64,000 nt of DNA, taken from Prillingera fragicola. Lineage: Eukaryota > Basidiomycota > Tremellomycetes > Trichosporonales > Trichosporonaceae. Location: the NCBI GenBank assembly GCA_002335605.1, contig BEDY01000001.1:4154001-4218000 (forward strand), in the 5' to 3' direction. A program made the translations under genes and the position numbers. Positions 12,401-24,206 of this stretch are shown here, one piece after another. How positions within the stretch are numbered: position 1 is the stretch's first letter; each line of letters opens with the position of its first letter. The notes beneath the pieces were generated by a model that was not told where the DNA came from, searched no databases, and saw only the letters and a list, made by a program, of their open reading frames with translations.

Positions 12401-15178
12401 TCCCTCTCGCCTACCCTCAGCGAGCAGCAAAACTTTGCCTCTCGTGCGGCGCAGGCTGGAGGCACCGCCGGTCCGCCGCCGCTTGGTGGTGCTGCTGGAT
12501 ATACGCTCACGCAGCTACGGTCTGCTGCTGACTCCAACTTGCCTGCAGCACGGACGAGCTCGACCACGCTCAACATCGATGCCCTGCTTGCGCAGGGCCG
12601 GGAGAGGGCTGAGGCTGCCGGGCGCAAGACCGTCTCCCCTGCTCCAGGGGCGCCGGACGAGCTCGACCCCCGTCCTATGAGTCCTGGATCACAGTACAGC
12701 TCTGTGAATGGCGGAACGGTCAAGTCGCGCGCCACCGCGTTGACAAGGGCCAACTCGACGGTCAAGTCCGAGATGAGCATTGACGAGGAGGAGCGTAATC
12801 ACCTGCTCGTCGAGCAGCATCGCCGCGAGGGCCGCCTGCAGTCTCTCGCTGTCATTCAGGACGAGCAAGGCGAGAATGAGTCTGTCGAGTGGATCGACTC
12901 TGGCCACAGCAACTCGAGCCACGGCGACCCAGACGCCATTGATGGCCGCTCGTTCAAGCCGGCCGGCGACGTCAGCGAGGTCGCATACAACATGGACGGG
13001 GACACGGATGACGGACATCTCGACGACGCCGCATCAGACGTCACGGACAACGACCGTACCCCGGTTGCATCGCCATTTGTCTCGCCCGGCGGCCCGCCGA
13101 GCCGCAGCCAGTTCCTCGCTCACATCTCCGAGGCTAGTGAGGAGGAGCTCGACGACGACATGCTCGACGAGATGATGAGTGCCGAGTCTCACCAGGCGGG
13201 CAGTCATCTGCATTATGATGGCGAGGATGGCGCTGATGATTTGTTGGTCGACCAGAGTGTCGGCACTGAGACCCCCCGCCCTGGTGACGAATACACCCCG
13301 CGTCGCAGCCTCGAGGACCGGCTGGCCCGCGCGTGTGATTCCTCCAAGGTGTCGCCCGTTAACGCAGTGAGCGGTCTCGCCGCTGCCACCGCGGCTGGTG
13401 CCGCTGGTGCCGCGATGGCTGGAGGCAAGGAGCGCCCCTTCAGCGTCGACTATGCCGAGCCCATTGACCTGGACAATATCTCGCTCAGTGACCACGACTA
13501 CGACGCCGACGGAATGAGCGAAGGCACGTCCACGCATGGTGTGAGCCCGCCAAGGACGCGCCATATGCATACCACGTCGTTGCCGCAGAACTGGGAGCTT
13601 CCCTCGCCTGATTCGGTGAGAGATATCTCCTGGGGACGGACGTTGGCTGGCCGCACTGTTTCCGGCCGCACGGCGGTCATGAACTTTGACGACAATGACT
13701 TTATCGCTTCGCCTAGTTCGGCGACGTTTGGGACACGGGCGCTGCCGCCATACCCTGGCCATCTGCCTGTTTCCCCCTCGTCGCCTGGCCGCCTCCAGCC
13801 TGACTCCGACTATCAAACTCTCTCTGCCGCAGCCCATGCACGGTCCCCGCGCGACGAAGAGCAGCAAAACCTCCCGTCTCTCGACGAGGAGGACGAGTTT
13901 GCGCCTCCCAACATGGCAATGCTCACTGGCCAAGACACTGACGCATCCCAGAGCTCGCCTTCGGCTCAGAGCTTTGTGACTGCCAACAGCGACTTGGAAG
14001 TCCCTCCCCTCGCGCGCAGTGCGGGATCCGACAGCTCGGATGCCGGCTCGTTCGAGTCACATGAGCGCCAGCGCGAGGGCCACCAGGAGATGTACACATC
14101 CATGCCCCTGCCCGCTCCTCCCACGCGCACTGCGCCGAGTGTCCCTCCGCCTCCGCAAAGGTCGCCGGCGCAAAGGTCGTCAATGACCATACCGGATAGG
14201 TTCAGGCCGAGCCCGCCTAAGAGCGACGACACGCATGCCACACACGAGACGGACATGAGCTCGACGGTGTCGACCAACTATGACTCTGTCGTGCTTCCTG
14301 CCGTCAGGGCTAGGGTTGCACAGATTGACTCGCGCGAGGAGGCGCTGCGCCGCTTTACTGTCGCCTCAATTGCCGGCTTGAGCGGGCAGCAGCCCCTCTC
14401 GCCTGTCCACTCTGGCACGGCCTCGGCATCGAGTTGTGGCCGTAGGAGCTATACGTCGGCGCTCGGCGTGCGTAGCTCCCCCCGTTCGGCGACGTTTGCG
14501 CCCGAGGACACTGGGCCCCGCTCCCCCCGCTTTGCCGATGCGGCAAGCTACCAGCCGCCAGCGTACGAGCAGGCCACCACGCCCACACGCCGCGAGCAGG
14601 TCCGGAGCTGGAACACTTCTGTGGCGGAGGCCGGGGAGGACAATCTCAGCGGGTCTGCTTCGCGCTTGCTCCAGCGAGCTCTGAGCAGTAGCAGTACGAG
14701 TACCACTGCGACTGAGGTCGAGATTGCGCTGTCGTCGCCTACGCGCTCGCCGGTAGTGACACCCCGCGGACCGCGTACAGCACGCGTCACAATGTCACCC
14801 AGCTCCGCACCGGTGATTCCGCCGTTTACTGCGCCAATGTTTGCGTCTAGCCCGGCGCACACGCCGACGCAGAGCTTCAATCCTCTCCCGGACATGATGA
14901 TTCGGTCCGAGACGGCGAGCCTGTCCGACCTCGACCCCGAGCACGATGTCAGTGATCTCGGCCACGCGATGGGCAGCCTCAGTACGCGCGATCACGGGAC
15001 GATTACCACATCCCGCGGCGGGGATCACGAGGTGCTGCAGGACCAGGCTGGCTATGCGTCAGAGGATGTAGGGAGTGGGGGGGAGACTAGTGGCAGTGAG
15101 TTTGGAAACACTGGGTGGACTGGGGGTATGAGGTTGCCCCCTATGCGGGTTGCTGGAGCGCCGGGTGTCAAGCGCTAG
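9402..15178 (+). CDS. Giant arrestin-related trafficking adaptor with PPxY/LPxY motifs (about 1913 aa)
   Basis: Two exons, 9402-11930 and 11966-15178, are joined across a 35-nt intron in phase 0. The intron falls inside the arrestin fold: exon 1 ends VSVKNDSNKK and exon 2 resumes INKCALAVIQTVHVFG. Residues about 620-800 look like Arrestin_N (AGKIRVLGFEEL, HTIPFSVPLPV) and about 810-970 like Arrestin_C (GQFVEVSYVLRVTVNG). A roughly 600-residue Gln/Pro/Ser-rich head includes a polyQ tract near residues 37-47, and a Ser/Asp-rich tail of more than 900 residues follows. PPAY is encoded at 14555-14566 (residues 1707-1710) and LPPY at 13742-13753. Known fungal relatives bind Rsp5 WW domains through such motifs and direct ubiquitination of membrane transporters. 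This one is far longer than typical 500-1000 aa family members. The target transporter is unknown. Confidence 0.85.
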
Positions 15179-15562
15179 CACCAGGGCAGGAGAGGACTGT
15201 GGATAGTGTACTGTACTGTGTATATGCAGCCGAAAGTGTCATCACATGGGCAGAGGTGGTCCTCATGCTGTCAGTTGGCGGGGCAGGCTTAAATGGGGGG
15301 ATCATTCATGTGTACTGTTGACTCTTCATCCCCTAACGTCTCATACTTTTCTCTGCTCTTGCCCCCAACATCATCTCTCATTCGCGTTGTATCTCGCACT
15401 CACCACAGCCTGCACCCCAAAGTCAAACTTTGCAGCGACAGTGGGGCACAACTTTTGACAATCGGTGCTCGCCCCACACCACTCTCCTATCTTGCACTCT
15501 AGCCGCGTCGTCCTCCCTCCAGCTACACGGTCCTCACCGACTCTGGGGAGATACTACCAGCC
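15179..15562 (+). promoter_or_regulatory. Spacer and presumed CEG1 promoter
   Basis: Between the arrestin-like stop and the CEG1 start. The 200 bp before the ATG is pyrimidine- and CA-rich on the plus strand, as is common for fungal leaders. I see no convincing TATA box, RNA gene or repeat. Confidence 0.3.
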
Positions 15563-17013
15563 ATGCCACCCTCGCATGCTCCCATCCCCGACATCCCGGG
15601 CCAGCTGCTTGAGGAGCCTGATACACGCCACTTCTTGAACACGCGCGTTGCAGAGCTGTGTGGGCTCAAGAATGACCGGTGAGTCGTCTAGGGGGTTCGA
15701 TGTTGTCTTGGAGTGGGCGCTGGGCTGCGAGAGAGAGCGAGTGGGCGAGGGCATTGCATACCTAGAACGCGTCAAGAGTGGGAGCTGACCGAGCAGGTTC
15801 CCCGGATCCCAACCAGTGTCGTTTAGCAGCCGGAGTGTCGAGATGCTCGAGAAGATGGACTTTTGGGTCTGCGAAAAGTCTGACGGTGTGCGCGTGCTGC
15901 TGTTCGTTATCATGAACGGTGTTACGAACAGGCAAGAGGTCTGGCTCGTAAGTGCCGTGTGCTGTGTCGTTTGCCCCAGTTCTAACCCTCGTTCAAGATT
16001 GACCGCAAGCAACGCTACTTTCTCATCGAAGACATGCACTTTCCGCACTGGGAGAACCCCGACGCGCCTCTGACCGACACCATCGTGGACGGCGAGCTCG
16101 TGATCGACATCGACCCCGCGACGGGAGCCCAAAAGCTGCGCTACTATGCGTTTGACCTGCTGGTCCTGAACGGCGAGAGCGTGATGCAGCGCCCGCTGCT
16201 CAGCCGGTATGGCCGCCTGCGTAACTGGGTCATCGATCCGTACAAGAAGGCGCTGGCGCGCTACGAGGAGTGGGCTGCAGCGAGTCCGTTTGAGATTGTG
16301 GCCAAGAAGCAAGAACTCTCGTATCACATCTCGCAGGTGCTCAATGTCCACGTCCCCAAGCTGCAGCACAGCCACGACGGGTTGATCTTTACGTGTGCCG
16401 AGTCCGAGTACTTTCCCGGTACAGACGACAAGATTCTCAAGTGGAAGCCTCCTAGCGAGAACTCTATCGACTTCAAGCTCGAGCTCCGCTTTCCCCCCTC
16501 GCCCGATCGTCCGGATCACCCGGATTTCTACTCCAAGCCCGTGTTCCTCATGAACCAGTGGTGCGGCGGTGACCAGTACGAGTTTTTCGACATCATGGAG
16601 GTCGACGACAACGAATGGCAAAAGTGAGTCCTACTCTGGCTTTCTAAACTGACAAAGGCAGGATGAAAGAGTCTGGAGAGCAGTACGACGGGCGCGTCGT
16701 CGAGGTGTGCTGGGACATGGACAGGCAGGCCTGGCGCATGTTCCGGTTTAGGGACGACAAGCCACACGGCAACCACAAATCCATTGTGCGCAAGATCTTG
16801 GCATCAATCGACGACGGCGTCGAGATTGACGACGTGCTAGCCCATGCGGATCAGATGCGCAAAAACTGGAAACGGCGCGAAGCGACAAAGGCAACCAAAC
16901 CTCCGCAGTCTCAGCCCCAGCCTCAGCAGAGGCACAGGCAAGAGAAAAAACAGTCGCACAATGGTCAGACTGCTCCGATGCGCAAGGCTGCTGTTGCGGG
17001 GTTGAAAAGGTAG
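15563..17013 (+). CDS. CEG1: mRNA capping enzyme guanylyltransferase (414 aa)
   Basis: Four exons: 15563-15678, 15797-15947, 15998-16623 and 16662-17013 (introns 118, 50 and 38 nt), giving 414 aa. The enzyme transfers GMP from GTP to the 5' diphosphate end of nascent RNA in the nucleus. Visible nucleotidyltransferase motifs are FPGSQPVSF; motif I EKSDGVR with the covalent lysine at about residue 66; motif IIIa TIVDGELV; motif IV DGLIFT; motif V LKWKPP; and the OB-fold end DKPHGN. The Lys/Gln-rich tail after residue about 380 is probably disordered. Yeast Ceg1 is 459 aa. No RNA triphosphatase domain is attached, so triphosphatase is expected from a separate Cet1-type gene, as in other fungi. 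The exon 2 start is fixed by the conserved FPGSQP. Confidence 0.95.
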
Positions 17014-17074
17014 CGGCAGGGTTTTATAGAAACAGAAAAGAGAGAGAGAAAGGAATCAATATTGTTGTATGCAT

Positions 17075-17080
17075 AATAAA
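17075..17080 (+). terminator. AATAAA poly(A) signal of CEG1
   Basis: AATAAA lies about 60 bp after the CEG1 stop codon, in an A-rich stretch, and is the best candidate cleavage/polyadenylation signal for that gene. It overlaps the end of an ATGCAT palindrome at 17069-17074. Confidence 0.4.
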
Positions 17081-17759
17081 GAGCGTCCCCAGTATCGCTG
17101 TTGGAGAGCTATCAGTGGGCATGACTTGTGTGGAAATCGCTCAACAGTTGCTGAGCCGATCCTTGCTGCTGAGGAGGATAGAAAGGAAGATGCAGCGGCC
17201 TCATGTTCGTCTCATCTCCCAGCAAAGCATTGCAAACTCTAGGATCAGTATCAAGGCAGAGAGTGGAACAGAGAGAGTGCGACAGCACTCTCGGCGTTTG
17301 AATCGTGTCAACCGCCAGGAACAAACAAGTTGCAGGCACGGCGATACAGGTGTGGGTGGCTGAGACTAAGAACGTCGCACATCAAGCTGCGTGGCAGGGG
17401 GTTTGATGCATTGATGTCCTGAGTTGGCAGCAGTTGTCCCTTTTTCGCTCTGCCCTTGTCCAGAGCCATGGATATGAGCATATGTTCTGCTGCAGGACAA
17501 TAGAGAGAGGTTACCATTGCTTTATTTAATTATTTATAAAAGTGGTGGCAGGCACGGCCAGTTGTGGCACCTTCCCATACCATCCTCCCCGGCGCTCGTC
17601 TTTCGACACCACGCCTCGACACATGATCCCAGAGGCCTCGGATCAGTTCAAAAACATACTCTGGGTCAAGGGTTATCAGCTCATCCCACTTTTGACGTAC
17701 TACAATGCACCACTTCGCCGGCGATTCAACATCCCTCACCACCAACGTCCTCAACAAGC

Positions 17760-17859
17760 GCCTTCTTAGTTCAGTGGTTAGAATTTGTCACTAGTAGTAT
17801 CCCCTTCTGTGATTTACAGTGTAATGACAGGGTCACTCGTTCGATTCGGGTAGAAGGCA
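17760..17859 (+). tRNA. tRNA-Thr(AGU) with 27-nt intron
   Basis: The acceptor GCCTTCT pairs perfectly with AGAAGGC, and A follows as discriminator. The D-arm is GTTC/GAAT. The anticodon stem TGTCA/TGACA encloses CTAGTA, anticodon AGT, then a 27-nt intron, then the last loop A, so the intron sits at the canonical 37/38 position. The T-arm is ACTCG-TTCGATT-CGGGT with one wobble. The gene lies alone in the 1.2 kb gap between CEG1 and the membrane-protein gene. The rest of that gap (17014-18252) shows no supported gene. Confidence 0.92.
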
Positions 17860-18252
17860 GCACGAGCAGTACTCAGCAGCTTCCTAAAGAGGGAGCTGTT
17901 GGGTGGCTATTCCTTTTTTGTCGTTGGTAGGTCCCCGGTGCGAGGGTGCGAAGGTGTTGGGGAGTGGGTTGGCACTTTGTTTGTGTGCGCCACATTCGGG
18001 TTAGCCCTGTGTCTGCCTTTTGATATCTGAGGCCTTCTCTGCCGCGTTCTTGAATGTGCGAGAGACTAACCAGGCAGAAGGTGCAGTGAGTTGCATCCGG
18101 AGCCACCACTCGAAGTCCACGCCACCAGCCGCCCCTGTAAAGCACAAAGGATTCCATCAGTCAGTGTCGCCGGTACTGTCCCGTACAGCAGCTGCCTGGC
18201 GAACATGTGCATACCGTCCGCTCCGCATTGATATGACCTCTCAGACGTACAA

Positions 18253-19212
18253 TTACTGCTTCTTCTTCTGCGCCGACACCGTGCCTGCTTCCGTGTTCGC
18301 TCCAATGTCCCCGACGTCTGTCTGCTTGTACACGTGTCGGAGGCGCTCGTAAATGACTGCGTATGTCAGCAAGCATCCGTGGCTGGGCTTGTGCCACTCA
18401 CTGCACTCCCAAAACTCGTCGACAAACGCATATCCAAACACAATGTTACCCAGGATCCACTTCCAGCGCGCACCCATAGGGGTGCCGTGCTTCTGCGTCA
18501 TGTAGAGCATGTACGCGGGCTCAATCACCAGGTGCTGCCCCTCATTAGCAGCGCTCCTGCACGTCAAACACGTTTGACTCACCAGAGCACCCGCAAACCA
18601 CGCAGAGCCCTTGAGGAAGTGCTTGCCGAGGTTGTCCGCAACCTTTGCGCGAACGAGGTCGGCATAGTATCCCGTGCCCCAGAGGGAGAAGAAGAGAAAG
18701 CACAGCGCGATCCCAGCGGGGGCCATGAACGGCATCGCGCTGGGCATCTTGAAGTAGTCGACGACGGGAACCTCGGGCTGCACCATCAGCACCCACCCTA
18801 CCATCCCAATCACGCAGATACTTACAACCTTGAAGTGAGCGTATGCCTGCTTACGCCACGCCATGAGCAGCGGCCTGACATCGTGACCCGTGTCTAGAGC
18901 CGGCTCGATGGGAATCTTGACTTCAATCTCCCGGCGCTTGGGGGGCGGGCGAAGGCAGATTTGCACGTAGTCGCCCTCTTTGGAGAACTGCTGGATGAAA
19001 AGGTCTCCCAGGTGGCCCTTGATCTCGGTGCGGTGCTTGATGATAGCTGTGTGTGTAAGTTTGCGGCGGGGTTAGTTAAGTTGGTGTCCTACCGGTAAGC
19101 GCGTCTGGCTGGTTGTTGAAGAGCGCAGTCGCTTCGTGGCTGCGTTGTTAGCTGTGTAAGATGAAGAGGCAGCTTACACAGCGACTTCTGCTCCGCTTGC
19201 TCGCATAGGCAT
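18253..19212 (-). CDS. Uncharacterised multi-pass membrane protein (260 aa, possibly DUF4499/TMEM254-like end)
   Basis: Five minus-strand exons: 19212-19178, 19139-19093, 19046-18583, 18534-18402 and 18356-18253 (introns 38, 46, 48 and 45 nt), giving 260 aa. A soluble N-terminal half of about 85 residues precedes four or so hydrophobic segments: one from VVSICVIGMVGW, one from FMAPAGIALCFLFFSLWG, one in the FAGAL-HLVIEPAYMLY region, and one from WILGNIVFGYAFVDEFWE. The motif HLVIEPAYMLY followed by WKWILG loosely recalls the small TMEM254/DUF4499 family, but this is weak. The last two introns are multiples of three with no stop, so they are easy to miss; removing them joins FAGAL to HLVIEP and FWEC to IIYERL. 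The tail ends in QKKKQ. I cannot assign a function. Confidence 0.7.
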
Positions 19213-19589
19213 CTTGTAGAATGTGCTATGTTGCGTAAGGATGTGAAGAGTAGAGTAGAAAGCAAGATGGTAATGTTGGGCTACGTGACGCGGCCGGGCC
19301 AGCCGACATGTGTACACAGGCACGAGGGGCTGACCACGTGGCGGTCTTGACGGGATCAATTGGTCTCTTGTGTGAGCCTGACATTGGCTTGGTCGTGTGG
19401 GGAACGTGAGTTGACCCACGTGTCAGGCACACTCTGGGTCCGGATCTGCGCGGTAGGAGATTGTCCGCCCATGGCCAAAGCCGAGTCAAATGTCTAGAGT
19501 CATCAGAAGCACTCGTCTCTCTCTCGACCTCTCTCCTCTGCTGCCCACAGCACACTCGCATCTCCCGGCACAGGCAATTCAACAGCAAC
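19213..19589. promoter_or_regulatory. Divergent promoter of the membrane-protein gene and PRO1
   Basis: A 377-bp spacer between two divergent starts. It carries CACGTG at 19335-19340 and again at 19417-19422. The stretch next to PRO1 is CT- and CA-rich. An in-frame upstream ATG at 19461 exists for PRO1 but seems less likely as the start. Regulator identity is not known. Confidence 0.4.
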
Positions 19590-21418
19590 ATGATCAAAGA
19601 GGACAAGAACAGCACCACCCCGGGAACAGGCCCGTCCACTCCCTCCATCTCGTCAAGGAGAGCATTCCAGTCTCAGCCAACAACACGAGCCCCCTCCCCA
19701 GACAGCATGGCACGGTCAAGGCAGACCCCGCAGCAGTTGACCATTGTTATCAAGCTCGGTACGCATTTCCGTCGTCTTTCTATGACGCGACACAACTAAC
19801 AGCATAGGCACATCATCCATCGTCGCCCCCAAGCCGCCTTATCCCCCGCGCCTCCAGCTCCTGTCTTCGATAGTCGAGACTGTAGTCGAGCTGCGCACGC
19901 TCGGCCACCGCGTCGTGCTCGTGTCCTCGGGAGCCATCGGTGTTGGACTCCGTCACATGGGTCTGAAGGAGCGTGGCAAGGGACTGAGCAGGAAACAGGC
20001 GCTCGCGGCGATTGGACAGTGCCAGCTTATCGCATTGTGGGACAAGCTGTTCGCCCAGCTTGATCAGCCTATTGCGCAGATTCTCCTCACGCGCATGGAC
20101 ATTAGTGATGTAGGTTGTCCCATTGCAGGACTGAAGCTGACAACTAGCGCACCCGCTACCTCAATGCTCAGAACACGTTCACCGAGCTGCTCAACATGGG
20201 CATCGTGCCTATTGTCAATGAGAATGACACGGTTTCCGTCTCGGTATGTCTCTGTGCGCACACTCCAGCTGACAGTCCCAGGAAATCAAGTTTGGCGACA
20301 ACGACACTCTGTCCGCCATTGCCTCCAACATTGTCCACGCCGACTATCTCTTCCTGCTCACCGACGTTGACGCAATGTACACTGACAACCCGCGCGTCAA
20401 CCCAGAGGCCAAGGCGATCCGTGTCGTCAAGGACATTTCCGCAATCAGGCAGCAGGTCTCGACCGAGACTATGGGCACGTCGCTCGGCACAGGCGGCATG
20501 TCAACCAAGATTATCGCGGCCGAGCTCGCGACTGCTGCCGGTGTCACGACCGTCATTATGAACTCGGTCAAGGTGGCCGACATTTTCGACGTCATCAAAG
20601 AGGGCCAGTCGCCATGCAACGTCGCCGGCGACGAAAAGGTGCACAGGATGGAAGAGGGAGCGCTCTGCACACGCTTCCTGCGCCGCGAGCACGCATTGAA
20701 AGACCGCAAGTGGTGGATCGCCCACGGCCTCCACTCGGCAGGCACAGTCGTCATCGACGAGGGAGCCTACCGCGCCATCGGCCGTCGGGACAATGGCGGC
20801 CGCCTTCTTCCTGCCGGTGTTGTGCGCGTTGAAGGGCCTTTTGCGTCACACCAGGGTGTACGCATCGTTGTGCGCCGCAAGGCTCGCTTTCCCCCGGCGC
20901 CGATTATCACCAACCCCATCTCCGAGGCGGTCACGCCGTCGCGCATGTCCCCAGATGTCAACGGCGACCCGGAACTGCTCTCCCCTTCCCGCCCCACGCA
21001 AAAGCACCCCCTGGCGGCCACGCCGGCGACCGGCTCCCCACTCACCGCATCCCCAAACTCGGCGCCGATCCCAGACACGCCCTCTCTCGAACCCTCCATG
21101 TCGCTCTCCTCGAGCGTGCAGTCCCTCGACCCCTTGTCCCGCCCCGACCCTTCCTCCCCCGCCATGCGCGCCATTGCCGAGCGCCTCGGCGCCACGAGCA
21201 TTACAAACATTACGACCATTACGAGTATTACCGAGTTGGAACCCGTTGCCGTCCAGCCGATCGACCCGGAGTGGGAGGAAGTCGAGGTCGGCAAGGGGTT
21301 GTCCCAGTACAACTCGGCCGATATTGATCGCATCAAGGGGATGAAGAGCACGCACATTGAGCAGGTGCTTGGGTATTCGGATTGCGAGCATGTCGTCGAG
21401 TCCATCGTGCTGTTGTGA
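19590..21418 (+). CDS. PRO1: Glutamate 5-kinase, first step of proline synthesis (about 567 aa)
   Basis: Four exons: 19590-19758, 19808-20109, 20148-20243 and 20282-21418 (introns 49, 38 and 38 nt). The enzyme phosphorylates glutamate to gamma-glutamyl phosphate in the cytosol. The amino-acid kinase domain shows [51 protein letters not shown] and [11 protein letters not shown]-terminal PUA domain follows ([32 protein letters not shown]). After RKARFPPAP, about residue 393, a Ser/Pro-rich stretch of roughly 125 residues interrupts the PUA region before the usual Pro1 ending GKGLSQYNS...GYSDCEHVV. Start choice is uncertain: 19590 gives a 40-residue Ser/Pro leader and 19707 would start just before the kinase fold. 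Confidence 0.93.
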
Positions 21419-21820
21419 GCGCCGAGCGGATGCAAGCGGCTGAGAGGGGAGGTGTTGTAGGAGTAGGAATAGCATTAGAGTAGGGTACTGCACGTAGTAT
21501 GCATAGATGCTGGGCAGCTGCATGATGCATGCCGCCACGACCTGAACAGCAGAACAAAGTCAACAATTTAAACGGGGGTATCGGATAATTTAACTTTGTG
21601 ATCGCAGGACTGGTGCCTGAAATGTGACTGTACCACAACATCAACAATCCACCCATCACACTGCACTGTTCATGTTCAAACTTGCAGCGACTCATCCACT
21701 CGACTAGACAACGCTCATTGTCAAGCAAGACAAGGGATACAAGGGAATCCATCCCTCTTGTCAACACTTCTTCAAGTGTCGAGGTTCTGGCCCAGAGATT
21801 GATTGCGTGGGGAAGGAACG
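21419..21820 (+). promoter_or_regulatory. Spacer and promoter of the CENP-C gene
   Basis: About 400 bp between PRO1 and MIF2. It includes ATGCAT palindromes at 21499-21504 and 21525-21530. The remainder is AT-richer than the flanking coding sequence. I see no gene or RNA. Confidence 0.3.
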
Positions 21821-24206
21821 ATGCCGCCAACACCAGCTGGTCCCAGCCGGCACCGCGGTGCGAGCCGCGACGCCTATGTGCCCTTCAACCAGCATCCCAA
21901 GGAGGTGGGAACGTGAGTACTCTTTGATATTGTCGACATACAACTGACGCATCTCTCTTCCTGGTCCATGCACCACGACATCCATCCGCCATCATCACTC
22001 GCCGCCCGTCTCACACAATGATACACACGACACAGCCGCACGGGAAAGCTCATGCGCACCCACGTACCTTTAACAGAAGAAGGATTCGAGGATGCAGACG
22101 AATTCTTCAGGTCCTCACCCACGGCAGGGAGGCCAAGCTATGGCCTGCCCGCGAGCTCTAGCAAGTCGCCACGGTCCTCCCCTCGCACGCCGCGGGGTGC
22201 GCCTGGTGGATCGCGCGGGGCGGGAAGTTCGAGCCCGACAGTGGCGACTCTGGGCAAGTCCAGCGTGAGAAAGTCGCGGGTCAGCAGGCTCAGTGATCTC
22301 GGTGCCGCGGAGGAGGTCGACATTGGGATGGACATGGACGAGGATCTACTCATCGGCGATGATGACGATTTGTTGAATACCCCGCCTGGACAGAGGCAGT
22401 TCCAGAGCTCTCCCAGTACGTCTACACTTCCCGGGAGATGGCTGACCCCAGACCCACCAGCATCTGTAGCCCCCCAACGCCGCAGCCAGCTCGCCCTCAA
22501 ATCGCCCTCGGTCGGCCCAGGCCTGCTCTCGCCTATGATACCCACACGACAGCGCGACACACCTAGTTCTGGACGAAAAGGAAAAGAAACGCCAAGCTCG
22601 GGGCGGAAGGGCAAGTCCCGGCGTGCTACCGAGGCCGAGCCGCCTAGCAGTTCTCCGCGCGCGGCGCCGAGTCCGCCTCTCAATGCGCTTTCATCGCCTG
22701 TTATCGGTTTCGACGATTCAATGAACCTTGACGACGACGTGGAGGTGGAGCAAGAACGGCGACGCGGGGGGTCGCATCGCAAGTCGAAGAGTGCGAGGCT
22801 CATCACCCCGCCGCTCGGTGCAAGCTCGCCTCTCCCGCCTGATTCAGTGCCTATGCCATCACGACGGAAGAGTTCGACGCGCGGGCCGCTGCCACGGGAT
22901 GAGAGTGAGGATGAGGCTGTGGCAGATTCACAGGATGATCTTGCGGCGGGGACGGACATGTCCTTTGAGGCTGGGTTTGACGCCGGCGGGGACGTGGATA
23001 TGGGCGGGGACTTTGGCGACGACGACATGGGCGACATGGGCGGGGATGTGGACGACGCGGCATCGATCTTGGATCCCGAGCCACTACAGCAGTTCAGCGA
23101 GTCGGAGTCTGACGACGACGCGCTCGAGCGCCAGGCGGTCGCTGCTGAGAACCGCGGCGGGTCGGGGACGGACTCTGGGATGGAGTCCGACTATGCTGAA
23201 CAGCGGCCAAAGTCTAGGTCTAGGTCTACGACGGCGCCGAGGCGCACTGCTATCCGGACCACGAGCCAGCCGCCAAAGCCCAAGCGCAAACGTGTCTCGC
23301 AACTGCCTACCGGTATGTCTCGTCTGATCCAACCTTGCTGACAGAAACAGAAGAGGACTCCTCCTACAAGGGCGATTTCAAGATGCGCCGCTCCGGCCGC
23401 CAACACTTTGCCCCCCTGAAATGGTGGGCCGGCGAGCGGTTCGAATACCAACGCGGCCAGACTGGGCCGCAGATTGTCGAGGTCGTCAAAGTCCCCGACG
23501 CGCCACAGGCGTCGCTGGTCAAAGTGCGCCGCCCTGCCGAGCAGGCGCGCTCGCGCGCCAACTCTGTTCGCTCAGGCCGCGAGAACACTGCCGCACTCGA
23601 AGCAGCCGCCCAGGCAGAGCAGGAGCGGGACCTGGATCAAGCGACGGCGACGCATGGACCGACAGTGGCCTTTCCCGACGACAACACTGAGAATGTCCGC
23701 CGGATTGCGCTGCCTTCTGCGAGCGTCAACCCTCGGCCGGTGCAGAATGCCAAGTTTCTGTATCAAAAGGCGTTTGGCGAGGATCGGTTCATGGCTGCTG
23801 GTATTGTGGAACTTCCCGTGGGGGGGACCAAGCCTGGCAAGTCTACACGCGACAATGCCTATGTGTTTTACATCATCGACGGCGTCGTGCAGGTCACTAT
23901 CCACACGACACAGCTCGTGCTGTCTACTGGGTCAATGTTCTTTGTCCCTCGAGGTAAGTCCACGCTCATGACCTCGAGTCAGTGCTGACAGACGCAGGAA
24001 ACGAGTATGAAATCGTCAACGCCTCGAACAAGGTCGCCCGCCTGCATTTCACACAGGCACGCAAGATCCACGCCAACGACAGGGAAGAGGACTGGCTCGC
24101 ACGCAACCCTTCACCAGCGACGGACGAGGAGGAAGGACCTGGGCTGCGGACTGTTATTGAGCGGGATGAGAGTGAAGCGAGCGATAGTGGCAGCAGCAGC
24201 GAGTGA
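21821..24206 (+). CDS. MIF2: Centromere protein C (CENP-C/Mif2), about 711 aa
   Basis: Exons 21821-21912, 22036-22415, 22461-23312, 23351-23953 and 23998-24206 (introns 123, 45, 38 and 44 nt) give about 711 aa. The second intron, 22416-22460, is frame-neutral and open; if retained the protein is 726 aa. The N terminus shows the Mif2 block EVG-T-RTGKLMR. The middle is Ser/Pro- and acidic-rich. The CENP-C signature RRSGRQHFAPLKWW lies near residues 454-467, and a C-terminal cupin dimerisation domain at about 590-690 carries AYVFYIIDGVVQVTIH and GSMFFVPRGNEYEI. In other fungi CENP-C binds the CENP-A nucleosome and recruits the inner kinetochore and Mis12 complex. The cupin supports homodimerisation. 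Confidence 0.93.
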
